Source of the DNA: Mangifera indica
Taxonomy: Eukaryota > Streptophyta > Magnoliopsida > Sapindales > Anacardiaceae
Direction of reading: 5' to 3'
Length of the DNA stretch: 64,000 nt
Assembly: GCF_011075055.1 (NCBI RefSeq)
Contig: NC_058155.1
Location: 9,953,537 to 10,017,536 of the forward strand
The translations under genes were made by a program, and so were the position numbers. Within the stretch, counting starts at the first letter, position 1. Each line of letters begins with the position of its first letter. Positions 47,007 through 63,445 of this stretch are shown here, in pieces. Below the pieces are notes generated by a model. It had not been told where the DNA came from and did no database searches. It saw only the letters and a program-made list of their open reading frames with translations.

Positions 47007-50000
47007 TTAATACAACACCGGACAACCCTCAACATCTATACCTTTAGCAGTTGGGCATGTAGCCAACTCACAGTGCTCACCATCTGATCCCCACCAGGTT
47101 ATGCTTCTGTTTTCCATGGTTAGCGTGAAGTACAAAAGAACCCCCATGAAAGCCAACCCAGCATCTAAGGCAGCTGAAAGAACATAATTGTATCTCTGCC
47201 ACCAGCCCTTTCGATACTTGAAAATAAAGTGATTGAAAATGGTTCCAACTACAATCCAGCAGTTGAAGTTGAGAGTTGTGGCTGGTGGCATTGCAGCTGT
47301 TGCTCCCAAAAGCACCGGAAGATTAATCAACGGAATCCATTTCTGTTTGGGGAAAGCTCTGTGTAGCAGCCATACAATCACAGGTCCAAAAGCACCTCCA
47401 AGGAAGAACCAGTTGAGAGCTGAGTAGTTTCCCGATTTGCCAAAGATACGTTTTGGGCCAACCAGACCCCAGATGACGGATGCATCAAAAAATACACGGT
47501 CTGCAGGACATGTCCAGGGGCTATTAGTGGAGAGGAGTTGATCCTGACATATGTTCTCTACGGTTGTCAGCAGCCACCATGCCACTCCAATATTCACTGT
47601 TCCAGCAATTATAGTTCCTACGAGCTTTGACAGTGGAGGACAAACAAAATCATCAAACCAAGAATTAGATATTGAAAAACGTTCCATTTGAATATTTTGT
47701 ATGCGTATGCTCATTTTTCATGAAATGTTATGCATACCTATTTTTTAATATACAAATAAGTATAAATATCATATGTTATCATCTGATTGAGTAATTATTT
47801 TAATTCAAAATCACTTAAACATTGGAGGACACATCAAGTGTAAACCCATTTTTTCTACTCAAAGTTTATAGGTATAATTTTATTGATAAAATATACCTGA
47901 ACAACAAACATGGCCCTCGTAGGAATCTTCATGTAATGGCCTAGCTTAAAATCATTGAGGAAGGACACTGCCTGACTCATGCTTATATATCCATTAGTCT
48001 TGAAGCATAAATTCGCTATTGGTCTGCCTGGATAGATGATACCCATGAGGTACTCTGTGATGATGTTTAATCCTGGGGTCTGGCAAAGAAAGTAATTAAT
48101 AAAAGAAATATTTTAGTAATAATTTCTGAAGTTCAGTTAAAAAGTACCACAAATTCAATTTCCCTGATATTTAGATTTCAGAAAACCAGAAGATAAATTC
48201 AGTTGTTAATCTAAACACTCTTATTTCCTCAATGAATACAGTTTTTGCAGCCATACAATTAATAAAAAAGAGTTTATCTTGTGACGTCTACCATATTGGT
48301 TGTAGCAGTTATGATGCTGATTGGCAGTGTGAAAAGCAATGCAAGGGCTGAAGCAAAAATAAGTCCCCACCAAGGCATTTGGATATCATCTTTCATGAAA
48401 ATGCATAGGACAAGAGAAAGCACTAGCGACCCAACAAGCATGGAATGAAACCACCAGCTTGGAGTGGGCTTGTATTTCATCATCAGCCTTGTGTGGATAT
48501 CCTGTTTTCCCGCTGTAGAAGCTCGAAGTTGTTGATATATCTTCCTGTTAAAACAAATTGACGTAATGACATTCCTTTTATACTTCAAAAGAATTGAACA
48601 AAATTTAAACTTTCTGATTAATTAATAACTTACCTTCCATTAAACAATGCCACATGTGTGAGGGATGATATAATAGCAGCGAAACCAATGCCATATGAAA
48701 GAGCAAAGAATATGCTGAGATGTAGGCGCCCCTCTCGCTCATACGATGGGATATCTAATTCAAACTTGTCGTTAACAATGGCTGATACGTTGTAAATTTG
48801 GCCTTTCGAATTGAATATATGTGAGGAGAAGATAGGGAATTTCTTGGCATCATATACATCGAATCCCCAGTAGGCAATTGGGATGATAAGTAATATAACA
48901 ATGCAATAGCCAACAAAGACATTGACAATGACAAAGAAAGGGGTGATAAGTGGGCTGTTAAGGTATCAGGCTACCACTGACCAGTCAAGGGCAAAAGAAC
49001 CAACACCAAGTCCGCGCATGCCTGAGCCTAATTGTTAGGCTGTTACAGAATTTGGGAAAGCCCAACACACCCAGGAAATGCTAGGCAATGTGGGGAAAAG
49101 GTAGCCTGGAAATAGATACCAGGAAAAGCTGCAAATAAGTGCAATCACAAAAAATTTGCCTCGTGACATACGTTTGTCATCTTTCTCATGAAGAGCCCTG
49201 TTTGTAAAATTCAAGCAATATGTTTTACAATAGTCAGCAAATATGTAACTTAATTTCTTATCAAGGAAAGGTGCCTCTAAAACCATCTACCACTGTTGTA
49301 CTTTAACATCATGAAAGGGATATTTTCTTTCACAAATGTATCAAAAAGATGCGGTTTTCGAAAAAGGCAGATATGATTTACCTGAAAAGAGAAACCTGAA
49401 CTAGACTACTCGGCCACCACATCTCAGGCGGGTCGACGACGAACTTCCTTAAAATTCCAGCCCAACCATACCCCAGAACCTATTCACACACAATAACCAC
49501 AAAAGTAACGCAAAACAATCCGATATTACTGAAAGTCTGAAACTAAATGAATAAATTGGAAACACTAACCTGTGTAGTGATAACAAGAATCCAACTAGCC
49601 AAGAAACTGATATTCCGATGATAAAATGCCTTTATGATGTTCACAATACCAACAGCATACGCCGCCCCACCCCCAAACGCTGAGCCAGCATTTGCAAATA
49701 CAGAAATCAACACGTGCTCCTTCATGTTAAACGGCCCTGGATTCAACGTCCATTCCCTCCCTCCGAATCCGGGAACCGTAAACTTCTTTTCCGGAAGAAC
49801 TTTCGCCATGAACCGTCGGATTGGGAGACTGGCCACCTGGACGGAGATCATGGAAATGACCAAAGGCTGCGTACGGTATGCGAAGAAAGTGTTGAGGAAA
49901 GAAAGAAGGACGCATGACACAACGCCTAAGAAACACATGCGGAAAGTAAAAACAGGAAGGGTGGGGTCGTCGACGTTTGACACCGTTAGACGGACTTCTT

Positions 50001-50103
50001 CTATCGGAGAAATGTCATCGTCTTCGTCCATCTCTTGAGGCCCTTTCTCCGGTTGGGGTTTTGAGGTTTTTGCGGGGGTGGTTTCCGTTTCGAGAGTGGG
50101 CAT
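47007..50103 (-). pseudogene. oligopeptide transporter (OPT family), six exons, two in-frame stops
   Basis: Members of this family are proton-coupled membrane transporters of small peptides or metal chelates. Exons on the minus strand: 50103-49570, 49479-49382, 49197-48634, 48544-48292, 48079-47897, 47624-47007. Together they give 749 codons, the usual OPT length, with consistent phases and GT-AG introns. Visible are the acidic N-terminus, the NPG motif (LNPGPFNMKEHVL), [28 protein letters not shown], and SALNWFFLGGAFGPVIVWLL near the end. The family motif KIPPR reads KIPTR. Exon 3 carries two in-frame stops: TAA at 49037-49035 (codon 265, where relatives have Gln) and TGA at 48968-48966 (codon 288). 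Nothing else is broken, so inactivation looks recent. Best recalled relatives are Arabidopsis OPT1, OPT2 and OPT5. A 68-base exon-skipping rescue is not evident. Confidence 0.85.
47735..47895. repeat. family A palindromic MITE in an OPT intron
   Basis: Lies in the intron between exons 47897-48079 and 47007-47624. Arms: ATACCTATTTTTTAATATAC on the left and TTTATAGGTATAATTTTATT on the right. The centre (GATTGAGTAATTATTTTAAT, then CAAAATCACTTAAACATTGG) matches the family. Its right end touches the exon donor. Confidence 0.45.
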
Positions 50104-50519
50104 TGTGTGACAGTAGTAGAGCCGTTTCGGAGTGGGGAGGTTTTCTAAATCGAAGAAGGTGGGATTGGGGTTGAGGATATTGCCATGAACAAGTTTTAGA
50201 GTACATAGGACTAAATTTCGCCTGACAAACAAATCACCTCATCGCAGTTACTGCATGGCTAGTGAAAAAATTTTACAATATTTTTCATGTTTATATAAAT
50301 TAAGACAAATTAATTTAAGATCAATATTATATAATACTACAATAAAATTAAAATTATATGTAGACATTTGAATATATAAATGGTTATACATTAATCATAA
50401 AGTGAATGAGCATTTTGAATTAATGCTAAACTAAACAAAGAAATGTTAATGATGAAAGATATAATAGTAAAATACTCTTTGATTATTCTTATGCAAACGT
50501 CCTCTTATAATTATGGGTA

Positions 50520-50880
50520 TAGTTATTATTTATACTTTTAACATTATAATGAAAAGTGATACGTATTCTAAAGTGTATTAAATTAAATTAATATAATAAA
50601 TATATAATATAAGATATATTATATGATACGATACGATATATATTATTGATATTGATCAATTTTTTTAAAGGATAATTTGGTAAAAATACATTTGAAAATT
50701 TATAAATTTTTAAGAGTGTGATATATTCCAATATGATGATATAATAATTAGAATTTTTTGATTATTTTATTAATATTTAATATTAATTTTTAAAAAGACC
50801 TATCATACGGTATAATATACAATATATACAATTAAATTTTTAATATATGATATGATATATGATTCAAGTAGCTTATTCAT
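50520..50880 (+). repeat. family B dispersed AT-rich element, copy 3
   Basis: Same orientation as 6425-6805: GATACGATACGATATATATT, TCAATTTTTTTAAAGGATAA, TTTATAAATTTTTAAGAGTG, CAATATGATGATATAATAAT, then TTTTTAAAAAGACCTATCAT and a terminal TATATGATATGATATATGAT. Confidence 0.5.
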
Positions 50881-50984
50881 AATATTTTTTCGTACCATTC
50901 AAAATAGATAAATCACTATTATATTTGTTATTGATGAAAAAACAAATTACAAGGGTTTAGGGTTTTTTGGGATGTTTTCAGCTT

Positions 50985-51290
50985 ACATCCAAGATCCAAC
51001 GGTCCATTAAGCACTCAGTTACTTCAAGATGACGCAAAGATCACAATTTTCAAGTCTGTGATGTACCATTTCGTATGCCTGGCTGATAAGTTTGTGAGAT
51101 TAGGAGACTCAGAGGAAGCTTTTAATTTCACCAAGAAAATGGACTCTGCACCAACGAGATCACACAACCGCTCTTGATTACAGGGTATGTGTGACATAAG
51201 GAAATAGGACTTTATGCCGCTGAAAAATTACTTCAAATCAAACCAAAATACCCTGAAACTGCAGCTGAAAAATTACTAGGTTTTACTGAT
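50985..51290 (+). pseudogene. possible PPR (E-domain) gene relic
   Basis: Short coding-like patches in different frames: KFVRLGDSEEAFNFTKKMDS near 51089-51150 resembles a PPR repeat, and LYAAEKLLQIKPKYPET near 51212-51262 resembles the E-type extension (AAEKLLELEP-like) of plant PPR proteins. Stops and frameshifts lie between them. Small and strongly decayed. Confidence 0.4.
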
Positions 51291-51398
51291 TAAAAACTGA
51301 GTTTAAAAAACAGAAAAAAGAATTATACATGATCGTATAAAAAAAAGCCGATCTGAGCATTAATCCAGTGTAAAACTTCAGATTATGATGCAACAAAG

Positions 51399-55959
<4,561 letters not shown>

Positions 55960-56980
55960 TTTTGCTACTTCTCTTCTCGTCTCTGCATCTACCTTATGCT
56001 TTTATCTTTCTTCTTCAAAACTCTATTGCAGGCTCAGCAAATTAAATAGAAAGTGGGAAACTTTTTTGCTTCGAAAAGTAGTATTCGTAATATCTTACTT
56101 CTTGATCAGACACACTCCAGATTTGATTTGAAGAATAACACAGAAGAATTTATCAAGCATAGGTGTTTAAGCGGAAAGGGACTCAATTGGTTGGTTGGTT
56201 GGTCCGAAAGTTTGCCAATTTCTTGCTACATTCTTGTTTGGTCAGAATTTACGGTAAGTGGGAAAGTAAAGGTCAAATTTTTATGCTGTTGAATTTTCTT
56301 AGAAGAAAGACTCAGACTGAGGTGCCTCAATTTGGAGGGATCAGACAAGGTGGAATGATATACTGTTGTAATCGAGATCTATTTACTAACTAGTCTTCCC
56401 ATAATTTTATTTTTGGTTGATTTTTACTACAAAAAGTAATTTAGTTTTTTTTATCTAATATAAAATATTAACTATAATTAAAATAACTTTCTATTCTTGC
56501 TCCTTGATTTGCGATAACTCCAGACTTTCCTTTTTTAACACTCCCCAATACATCCAAAAACAAGAACTTCAAAATTTTAACTCGAACTAAGTCGGATTAG
56601 GATCAAGTCTGAAAGAATGGGCGGAATAAAAGAATTTACACAATAAATGAATCAAATGCTTTAACAGAACAGATACTGAAAAGAAACTTTCAATAGTTTT
56701 ACAGCCATATGAAAGCACTAAATCACACATCACCTATTTCATGGAGAGAAGAAGAAGATGAATAAACTATATGAAGTTTTGTTTTTTATTCTAACCAAAA
56801 GGCCAAATTCAGTCACTTCAATACGTTACTAGACAATAATACATCCCCTCCTAAGAAAAATAAGGGGAATTGACAATACAATAGCCAAAACTCTCAGAGC
56901 ATATGACTCCACATACACTAAACAAAGAAGACAGAGAAAGAGAGTGTGTGTGTTAAATGCAATGTCAAGATCTGAATGAT
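55960..56980. other. CIPK8 leader/promoter and upstream spacer
   Basis: The first ~150 bases above the start codon are CT-rich on the minus strand, as expected of a leader. Further up there is no reading frame with a recognisable domain. Confidence 0.4.
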
Positions 56981-56982
56981 AA

Positions 56983-57363
56983 TGTATAAGACTTGGATCT
57001 CACATTAAAAATTATGAACATTTAGTGTAGGGTTTTGGACTTTCTAATCTTAATAACTAGTTTTTAAAGTGTGGTTCTCCTAACATTCATATAATTTGAT
57101 ATCAAAAACATCACTGCGTCTCCCAGTTGTAATCATGTGATGTGGTTAGTGATGCGCTCGGGGCTAGTAGAGAATTAACACATAGCCAACTCATGTGGAC
57201 GTCGTGACTACAAAGTGTGGTGATATGTTAAAATTTCAAATGTAAGATATAACATTTAGATCCTACATTGAAAAGTATAAACTTTCTAGTGTGTGATTTA
57301 TATAGTTTTGGACTCTCTAATTTCAATATCTAGTGTTTGAAGTATGATTCTTCTAAAGTTCAT
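56983..57363 (+). mobile_element. TRIM-like miniature LTR retrotransposon, copy 2
   Basis: Two direct repeats (about 56983-57092 and 57239-57363) around a 146-base interior. It matches copy 1 at 27724-28150 read from the other strand: GGATCTCACATTAAAAATTA, TCTTAATAACTAGTTTTTAA, GGTTCTCCTAACATTCATAT, and the interior CTCGGGGCTAGTAGAGAATT, CACATAGCCAACTCATGTGG. The primer-binding site has decayed to TTTGATATCAAA. More diverged than copy 1. Confidence 0.6.
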
Positions 57364-57715
57364 ACCACACGACGAAGTGATTATGACAACAAGAAAAAGA
57401 AACCAGGGTGAGTAATGCAAGTGTTCAACACCGGAGTATCCAGTGGCAACAAGAGTGTTACGAGCAAGATCAAAGGCTGAGGTGCAATGCACATGTCGAC
57501 ACCTTCTCTCAGGCCTTTCATCTGGAATCACACAATCTCGGATGGTTGTTTGGTCAGCTGCAGGCAATTGGGAATAATTTGTAGGTAATGTGGGTTTAGG
57601 ATCGTGGTTTGCAAGACCAATGCAGTTTCTTTGTTTAGCGAGACCAATGATGTTGAAGAGGGTTTTGGGGGGGTGCAAGAAATGAGAGATGAGAAATGGT
57701 CGTTGGTTGACAATG
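57364..57715 (-). pseudogene. coding-like block of unknown identity, ending at the TRIM
   Basis: Less AT-rich than its surroundings. One minus-strand frame (57678-57365) stays open with a protein-like composition: CIGLANHDPKPTLP, then CVIPDERPERRCRHVHCTSA and FDLARNTLVATGYSGVEHL. Past about 57370 the frame runs into TRIM sequence. I do not recognise the family. It could be an exon or gene fragment truncated by the TRIM insertion, or a chance frame. Confidence 0.3.
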
Positions 57716-59930
57716 AAGATATAAGACTTTTTTCCTAAATGAATTATATAAAATCAATAAATCCTAGCTCACATATTTTCCTATATAACATAAAATACTA
57801 AATTAAATTATAAATTATAAAAATATTTAATAGATTATGTTTTTGAATCAATAAACTTTTTAAAATAGTTTGTATTTGAGTGAAAATATCTCTAAATGAT
57901 AACTTTCAATTAATAAAATCTGTCTGAATGTATTTATTCTTTATGAGATTTACGATTTTAATATATTTTATTATTATATATCTTATTTATTATTGATCAT
58001 ATTATTCTTAATAAAAAACATAATTATACTGTTATCAAGTAGATAGAATCAACCCTGAGTAATCTAAAAATATAATACTTCAACAACAAAATTTAAGAAA
58101 TTGTCTTATAATGTAACATAAATTCAACATACACGGTTAATGATGCTTGATAAAGAATTGGATTTCAACTCATCTTTACAACTATCATAATTTTGTTCTT
58201 TTATAAATATCTCACCATCTTTTTACTAACCTAATCATCAAAATTTGGATTTGAATGGGATCCACTGGAAGCCTCCAAAACCGCAAAAGCTATTTTACGT
58301 TTTCACATTTTTGCATTTTGCCACATCGATAGTCGTAAAGGGCATGTATAAATTGGGTTTGGCAGATTCGTTTTGACAATGATCGAATGTGATCCTCGGC
58401 ACATCATAAAAATTATTCTAAATTAGGACCCACCTTCACAGAAGAATGAGACGCTGAGGTAGCAAGAGATGTTTTGCATTCCTTAAAAGCTGGTTTTATG
58501 GTAAGTAGAGGCCCATCTTTAAATTCAATATTAAATTTTACTATAACAATGTTAGGTGTATATTTTTTTTTATATATAATTTGAATGTTTAAATTATATA
58601 TTATCATATGATATATTATGTGTATATTGAAATTATGTAACTAATGACCCAGTTGGTATGAGCCACCAAAATCCCAAAACCATCAATCTTCTTATCCAAA
58701 TCAACACAAAAACCACCAATATCCCCCACCTTTTACTTTCAAGCAATCCCCCTTTGGCTGAAAAAGAAAAAAAAAGACCTTAAAAAATTGATTTAATTTT
58801 TTAATGCTGAAGAATTACATTGACTTCCATTTCTTTATCAAGTCACTTTCTTGACCGGAAATTAGCTTCTTCATCAGTCCAACAAACCCCATGGATGCTA
58901 GCTTGTCACCTGCAATCTGACAACCTCCACAGACGCTAGCTTCTTATTTGCGCCGATTCATCAACAAGCTGTGGGTGTTGTGGCAATATTTGTAACAGGT
59001 AAACAAAGCCCACACGAGTTTAGCAATTTTGTGTCTCGACCCAGAAAATTAAACTGCTTCATTGACCATTCTCAATTTCTTCCATATAAATAAGAATCTC
59101 TTACATTTTGCCAGAGCTAGAGCACTCATAATAAAAAAATCATGTTCATGTGGGATTTAGGTTATCTGTCAGCCTGACACTTGGTGAAAGATAGAAAATG
59201 ATTAGACATACTTAAGGTCTTAAAGAATGCAACCTTCAATGTGTGATAATCTTCACCTGCTGTCAAGGTCTCCAGAAACAATACAAAAATAACCATATAA
59301 AGTCTTGAAACTTCCTGTTTCCCATAATAACCCAGTCAATTAAAAACTAACGCTATCAGTTTATCATTATGCTTCTAATTCCCCCTTAAAATTTCATTCT
59401 TCAACTTATATTAAAATGGGTAACAAAAATTCAAGTTCTAAATAGCCAAGTAAACAATTGAAATTTCAATAAATGGTGAGATCAGGAACATCCATCGAGC
59501 AAAAGGCTAGCAATCGAGAGCCAATAATGTTTTTAATGACTTCAAGTGAAATTTCTGAAAGATAGCCATGCCAAAAAAACGATTGCAACTTAACAGCTAT
59601 GCCCATAAGTACGTGGATATCACATTAAGTAAAAGGAAATTCTGGCAATGAAAATCCCAAGGTTCAACTTTTCTAATTGAAGGATGAAAGCAAAGCATAA
59701 ACAAAAACAAACCCCTCAGCAATAAACAAAAACAAACCCAACAGCAATAGCATGCCATCAACACTTCAGTATTTGTATCCATTCCCAATAAACTAATCAA
59801 ATAATCTTCCAATTCACAGTCTTTAAGCAATTCTAATTTACACAAAAAACCAAACGAAAACAAATCACCAAATTTTTTCTTTCTTATTTGACAATTAACT
59901 TACATAGAACAAGAATCATAACTACTGAAA
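57716..59930. other. gene-free spacer downstream of the PB1 gene
   Basis: No recognisable coding unit. About 58555-58635 is a half copy of the family A MITE (TATTTTTTTTTATATATAATTTGAATGTTTAA region). The last few hundred bases before 59931 probably contain the 3' untranslated region of the PB1 gene. Confidence 0.4.
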
Positions 59931-61217
59931 TCACGCAGAACTAGTTTGAGGACCCTTGTTATTGACAACAACCTTACCCTCCTGAGTCAACGCTCCACCG
60001 CCTTGCCTTCCATCCACAGCCACTGCTTGGTACTGCGTCATCACTCCCGCCGCTGGGACTGCAGCTGAGGTGTAATAAACCTGTCTCCCCGCACCATCAT
60101 ACGCCACCTGTACAAACCCAGGCTCAGCCACTAACCCAGTTTTCGGCTGCTGCTGAATTGAAGCCGATGTCGGCACCACATTGTAAACCGGCTGTTCCTG
60201 TATCACCCTCTGCACTCCGTAATAAGCTTGACCAGTTGGTCCAGTTACGGGTCGCAAAGTTGGAGCCGAATAAACACCAGCTGCTGAAGCAGATGGAATG
60301 TAATAAACTGGCTGCTCCGACGGGAAATTGGCAGCTGCCATATGACGTTCCGGTATATACGCAGACGGAACGGAAATTTGCATTGGCATCGGAATTGCCC
60401 CCGTTGGTGGTGCGATTTTCTCCGTAACAAGTTTCTGTCCGCCGTGACCAACAGCGGGATTTTGGTTCACTTGTTCATGAGTATTAATTCCACCAATGTT
60501 CAATCTATGGATTTCCAGCATTTGATCTCCAATCACGTGCCGATCCTCAGATCCACAATCGGATCCAGCCATTACATCCTTCACAACTACCTCCGGAATT
60601 ACCGGTGTCGCAACCGTTTCTGGTATCTTCGGTTTATCTAATCCAAACAAAAAATCGGGGTTCGTCACAGATACGGCGGCTGCTGGTGGCGAAGAGCCGT
60701 CGAGATGTTGGATCTGGACCGAATTTAAAGCGTCCACAAACCACTGTTGCTCCGATTTCGTCTCACTTACCCCAAAAACCGACGACGTTGTGGGATTCAA
60801 TGGGAACAAAAACAGCCTCAACCTTGCCGGTTTGGGGGAGGCGCGGACCAGGCGATCGTACTCTAACATCATGTGCTCAAGATCCTCGTCATTGGTAACA
60901 GAAATCAAAGCATCGAGGTCTTCGCCGGGAAGTTGATACTTCAAGCAAATGTTTTCATCGCCGTAAAGAGCGGAAAGCTTATTCATGATGGCATTGAACT
61001 TTATATTCCGTTCAACGGCTAAGATTTTGGTGTCACCGCCGATGTAAGCAAGTTGATTATCATGTTGTCGGGGCTGGATTTTGCCGCCGTAACTGCACAT
61101 GAACTTGACTTTGGAGTTGGAGGGATGCTCCTCCCATGACTGGTTCTCGCAGTCGATTTCACGAGAGTGCGGTGAAGAGTCGCCGGAGTCGGGGTAAGAA
61201 TAAGAATAGTTTTCCAT
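59931..61217 (-). CDS. PB1-domain (octicosapeptide/Phox/Bem1p) protein, 428 residues, intronless
   Basis: PB1 domains mediate protein-protein pairing; the plant octicosapeptide family is largely uncharacterised. Residues 36-123 form the domain, from KVKFMCSYGGKIQPR through KLSALYGDENICLKYQLPGED to the acidic cluster SVTNDEDLEHMM. The basic N-terminal lysines and the acidic (OPCA-like) cluster suggest it can use both faces. Residues about 150-300 are low-complexity linker. Positions about 300-420 are rich in Gln, Tyr, Pro and Val with repeated QPVYY and VYYTS units, a composition seen in disordered interaction tails. The ATG at 61217 is the first in frame and is preceded by a CT-rich leader. 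The complete single-exon frame and normal codon use support a functional gene. No specific Arabidopsis orthologue is asserted. Confidence 0.88.
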   Translation of the reverse strand: MENYSYSYPDSGDSSPHSREIDCENQSWEEHPSNSKVKFMCSYGGKIQPRQHDNQLAYIGGDTKILAVERNIKFNAIMNKLSALYGDENICLKYQLPGEDLDALISVTNDEDLEHMMLEYDRLVRASPKPARLRLFLFPLNPTTSSVFGVSETKSEQQWFVDALNSVQIQHLDGSSPPAAAVSVTNPDFLFGLDKPKIPETVATPVIPEVVVKDVMAGSDCGSEDRHVIGDQMLEIHRLNIGGINTHEQVNQNPAVGHGGQKLVTEKIAPPTGAIPMPMQISVPSAYIPERHMAAANFPSEQPVYYIPSASAAGVYSAPTLRPVTGPTGQAYYGVQRVIQEQPVYNVVPTSASIQQQPKTGLVAEPGFVQVAYDGAGRQVYYTSAAVPAAGVMTQYQAVAVDGRQGGGALTQEGKVVVNNKGPQTSSA

Positions 61218-61400
61218 CGGAGAAGGAGACAGAGTGAGGATTATGCGCGGTTAGGGTTAGTGGTGAACAGCCACGCGAGGGAAAACGGCGCAGCTGACAA
61301 AGAGATTGAAAGCGGTGTGGATGCGTGGGGCCTAGCCTAGGTACTGGAGTGTATAAAGAGGAACACAACGATGAGACGTGGAAGTAAGATTTTTATAATA
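61218..61400 (-). promoter_or_regulatory. leader and proximal promoter of the PB1 gene
   Basis: Balanced base composition, then an abrupt change to nearly pure AT above 61400. On the minus strand AAATCTTACTTCCACGTCTC around 61375-61393 contains a CACGTC core, an ABRE/G-box-like element. Confidence 0.35.
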
Positions 61401-62719
61401 ATATCTTATTTTTATTTTTTACGTTGAAAATAATGGCATGATGCAAAATAATGGTGTATTAATTAAAATAATAAAAAATCTTTTATTTTTATATCAATAT
61501 AATTATTGATTTTATTCGAACAAAAATATTAATATTTATAAAATTAAATTTGTTATTTTAATATTTTTAATTATTAATTTAAATATTAATCATAATATGA
61601 TTAAAAACTTAATTATTAACATATCTTCTTTCATATCTAATTTAATATTTATTTTAAATATATATAATTTAATTTTATTATTTAAAAATATAAAATAATT
61701 AAAAAACTTTTATTGAACATATGAATATTTAAAAAGCATAATTTATATTATATTAGAAGTTTGGTGAAAAAAAAAATCTAAATATAATAGTCAAATTGTG
61801 TATTATATTATGTATTAAAATTTAACTTTTTATATTAAGTATGTTATTATATTATATAATACATTTTTTTAAGAATAAAATAATAAAAAATTAAATTGAT
61901 ATATCTTAATTTTTAAAAAAAATATTATAAACACTTTTAAAATTTAAAAAATTTTTATAAATATTTCTATTATATCATCATTTTCTTTTAAAAAACTATG
62001 TATTAATAATATATATTGTATCATATAAATTTAATATATTTTATGAGATATATATTTTTTAATCTATATGGAATAATATTAGAAGATACGTATTATATAT
62101 TATCAGATATTGATAACTATGATATTAAATAATAATTGTCCTAAATTTTCTCTATTTACAATTTTTTTACTTCAAATAAAAAAACAGCTAACACTAATCC
62201 CTGGTTTGGGCGGTTTAATTTATAAGGTCCAAGTATAAAAAATATGACAATTGAGGATCTTTATAATTGAAAATATTAATTTTAAAAGGTAATTTAAATA
62301 GCAAACAAGAGAAATTCAAATACGAGAATGATAAGTTGAAATTTATTGGTTAATTTATTTGATATAATAATTATAGATGAATAAAAAAAATTTAATAAAA
62401 TAATGAGGTAATATAAAGGAAATTGGTAGCACGTTCAAAATTCAAAAGATAAAACTACATTAAAAAAATAAACAAAAAAATAAAATAAAAGTAAACACCA
62501 TTCATTCAACACCGTAAATTAATAAGAATGCTTAACAGGTTAAACATGATTAAATTTAATCAAATTCGATGGTCAACAACTTTAGGAAAAAGTCTAACGG
62601 TGGTGGTGTAAGTCAGAAGGGTGCACATGCAGAAGAGAATAAAGCAGTCAACACAGCAGTGAATATGGGCTTTCCGGCTGTAGCTGTAACTCAGCTGAGC
62701 TGGTAGTATTATTATATAG
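61401..62719. other. gene-free, very AT-rich region upstream of the PB1 gene
   Basis: No coding unit. Holds the family B repeat listed at 61785-62125; the remainder is simple AT-rich DNA. Confidence 0.45.
61785..62125 (-). repeat. family B dispersed AT-rich element, copy 4
   Basis: Same orientation as the copy at 35915: GTGTATTATATTATGTATTA, ATTATATTATATAATACATT, AATTGATATATCTTAATTTT, then TTTTTATAAATATTTCTATT, TATCATCATTTTCTTTTAAA and TATCAGATATTGATAACTAT. Confidence 0.5.
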
Positions 62720-63445
62720 GTTAAAGGAGAAGTTTTACCCTAATTTGAAAAATATTTTTATAATAAATAAAAAATTTAAATATTTATTTATAAGAGAATT
62801 ATTATTAAAATTTTTAATTAAAAATACGGATAAAATTATTATTTTTATCTCTAAACCTTTAAACTTTAAAAATTTATATTATTTTTCTTTCTTAATCTAT
62901 AAAACAAATAATTTTTTTCATAATTAAATTTTAAAAAATTTATTTTTTTCTCTATTTTAGGTTTCATCTTTAATGATTTAGAGAATTCGATTAATCATTA
63001 GGAAGAAACAATGGTTTTCTTTAATAAAGAATGACATTTCGTTGTTTAAATCTAGATGATATCAAGAAAAAGCAACAAGAGAAGATGAAATATCATCCTC
63101 CGTCACACATTCCAAACAACGAAAGATAATGTTTTATCATTCTTTATGGTGGTGGGTGATCATCTTTTGTGATCAGATCTGAAAGATGAATGACAAATAT
63201 TAGTTGTTGATTGGAATAATGTCGGCCAAAGAAGGAAAACAACCCTTAAAAGTGAAATTTAAACTTTTTAAATTTTGAAAATAAGATAAAATATTAGTTT
63301 TCAAAATATAAAAGAAAATTATATAAATTTTTAGTTTTTAAGATTTAGATCTAGAATGACAATTTCATCTATTTTTTTTAACCAAAAATTTTAATAGCAT
63401 TTATCTAATAAATAGATATTTAAATTTTTAATTTACCATTGATAT
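62720..63445. mobile_element. probable long-inverted-repeat (foldback) MITE
   Basis: The left arm AGTTTTACCCTAATTTGAAA, AATAAAAAATTTAAATATTT is mirrored by the reverse complement of the right side (AAATTAAAAATTTAAATATC, TATTTATTAGATAAATGCTA). Inside, ATTCTTTATGGTGGTGGGTG and neighbouring motifs sit in the centre. The layout resembles the MULE-type element at 33970-34656, including a FACTATTTTTTACCC-like start, but exact ends and a target duplication were not found. Confidence 0.4.

Noticed and set aside
49634..50038. 134-codon plus-strand open frame
   Set aside because: It is the antisense shadow of OPT exon 1, whose minus-strand translation matches the family throughout.
60158..60898. Several plus-strand open frames of 89-99 codons
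   Set aside because: Shadows of the GC-richer PB1 gene on the minus strand; no family resemblance.
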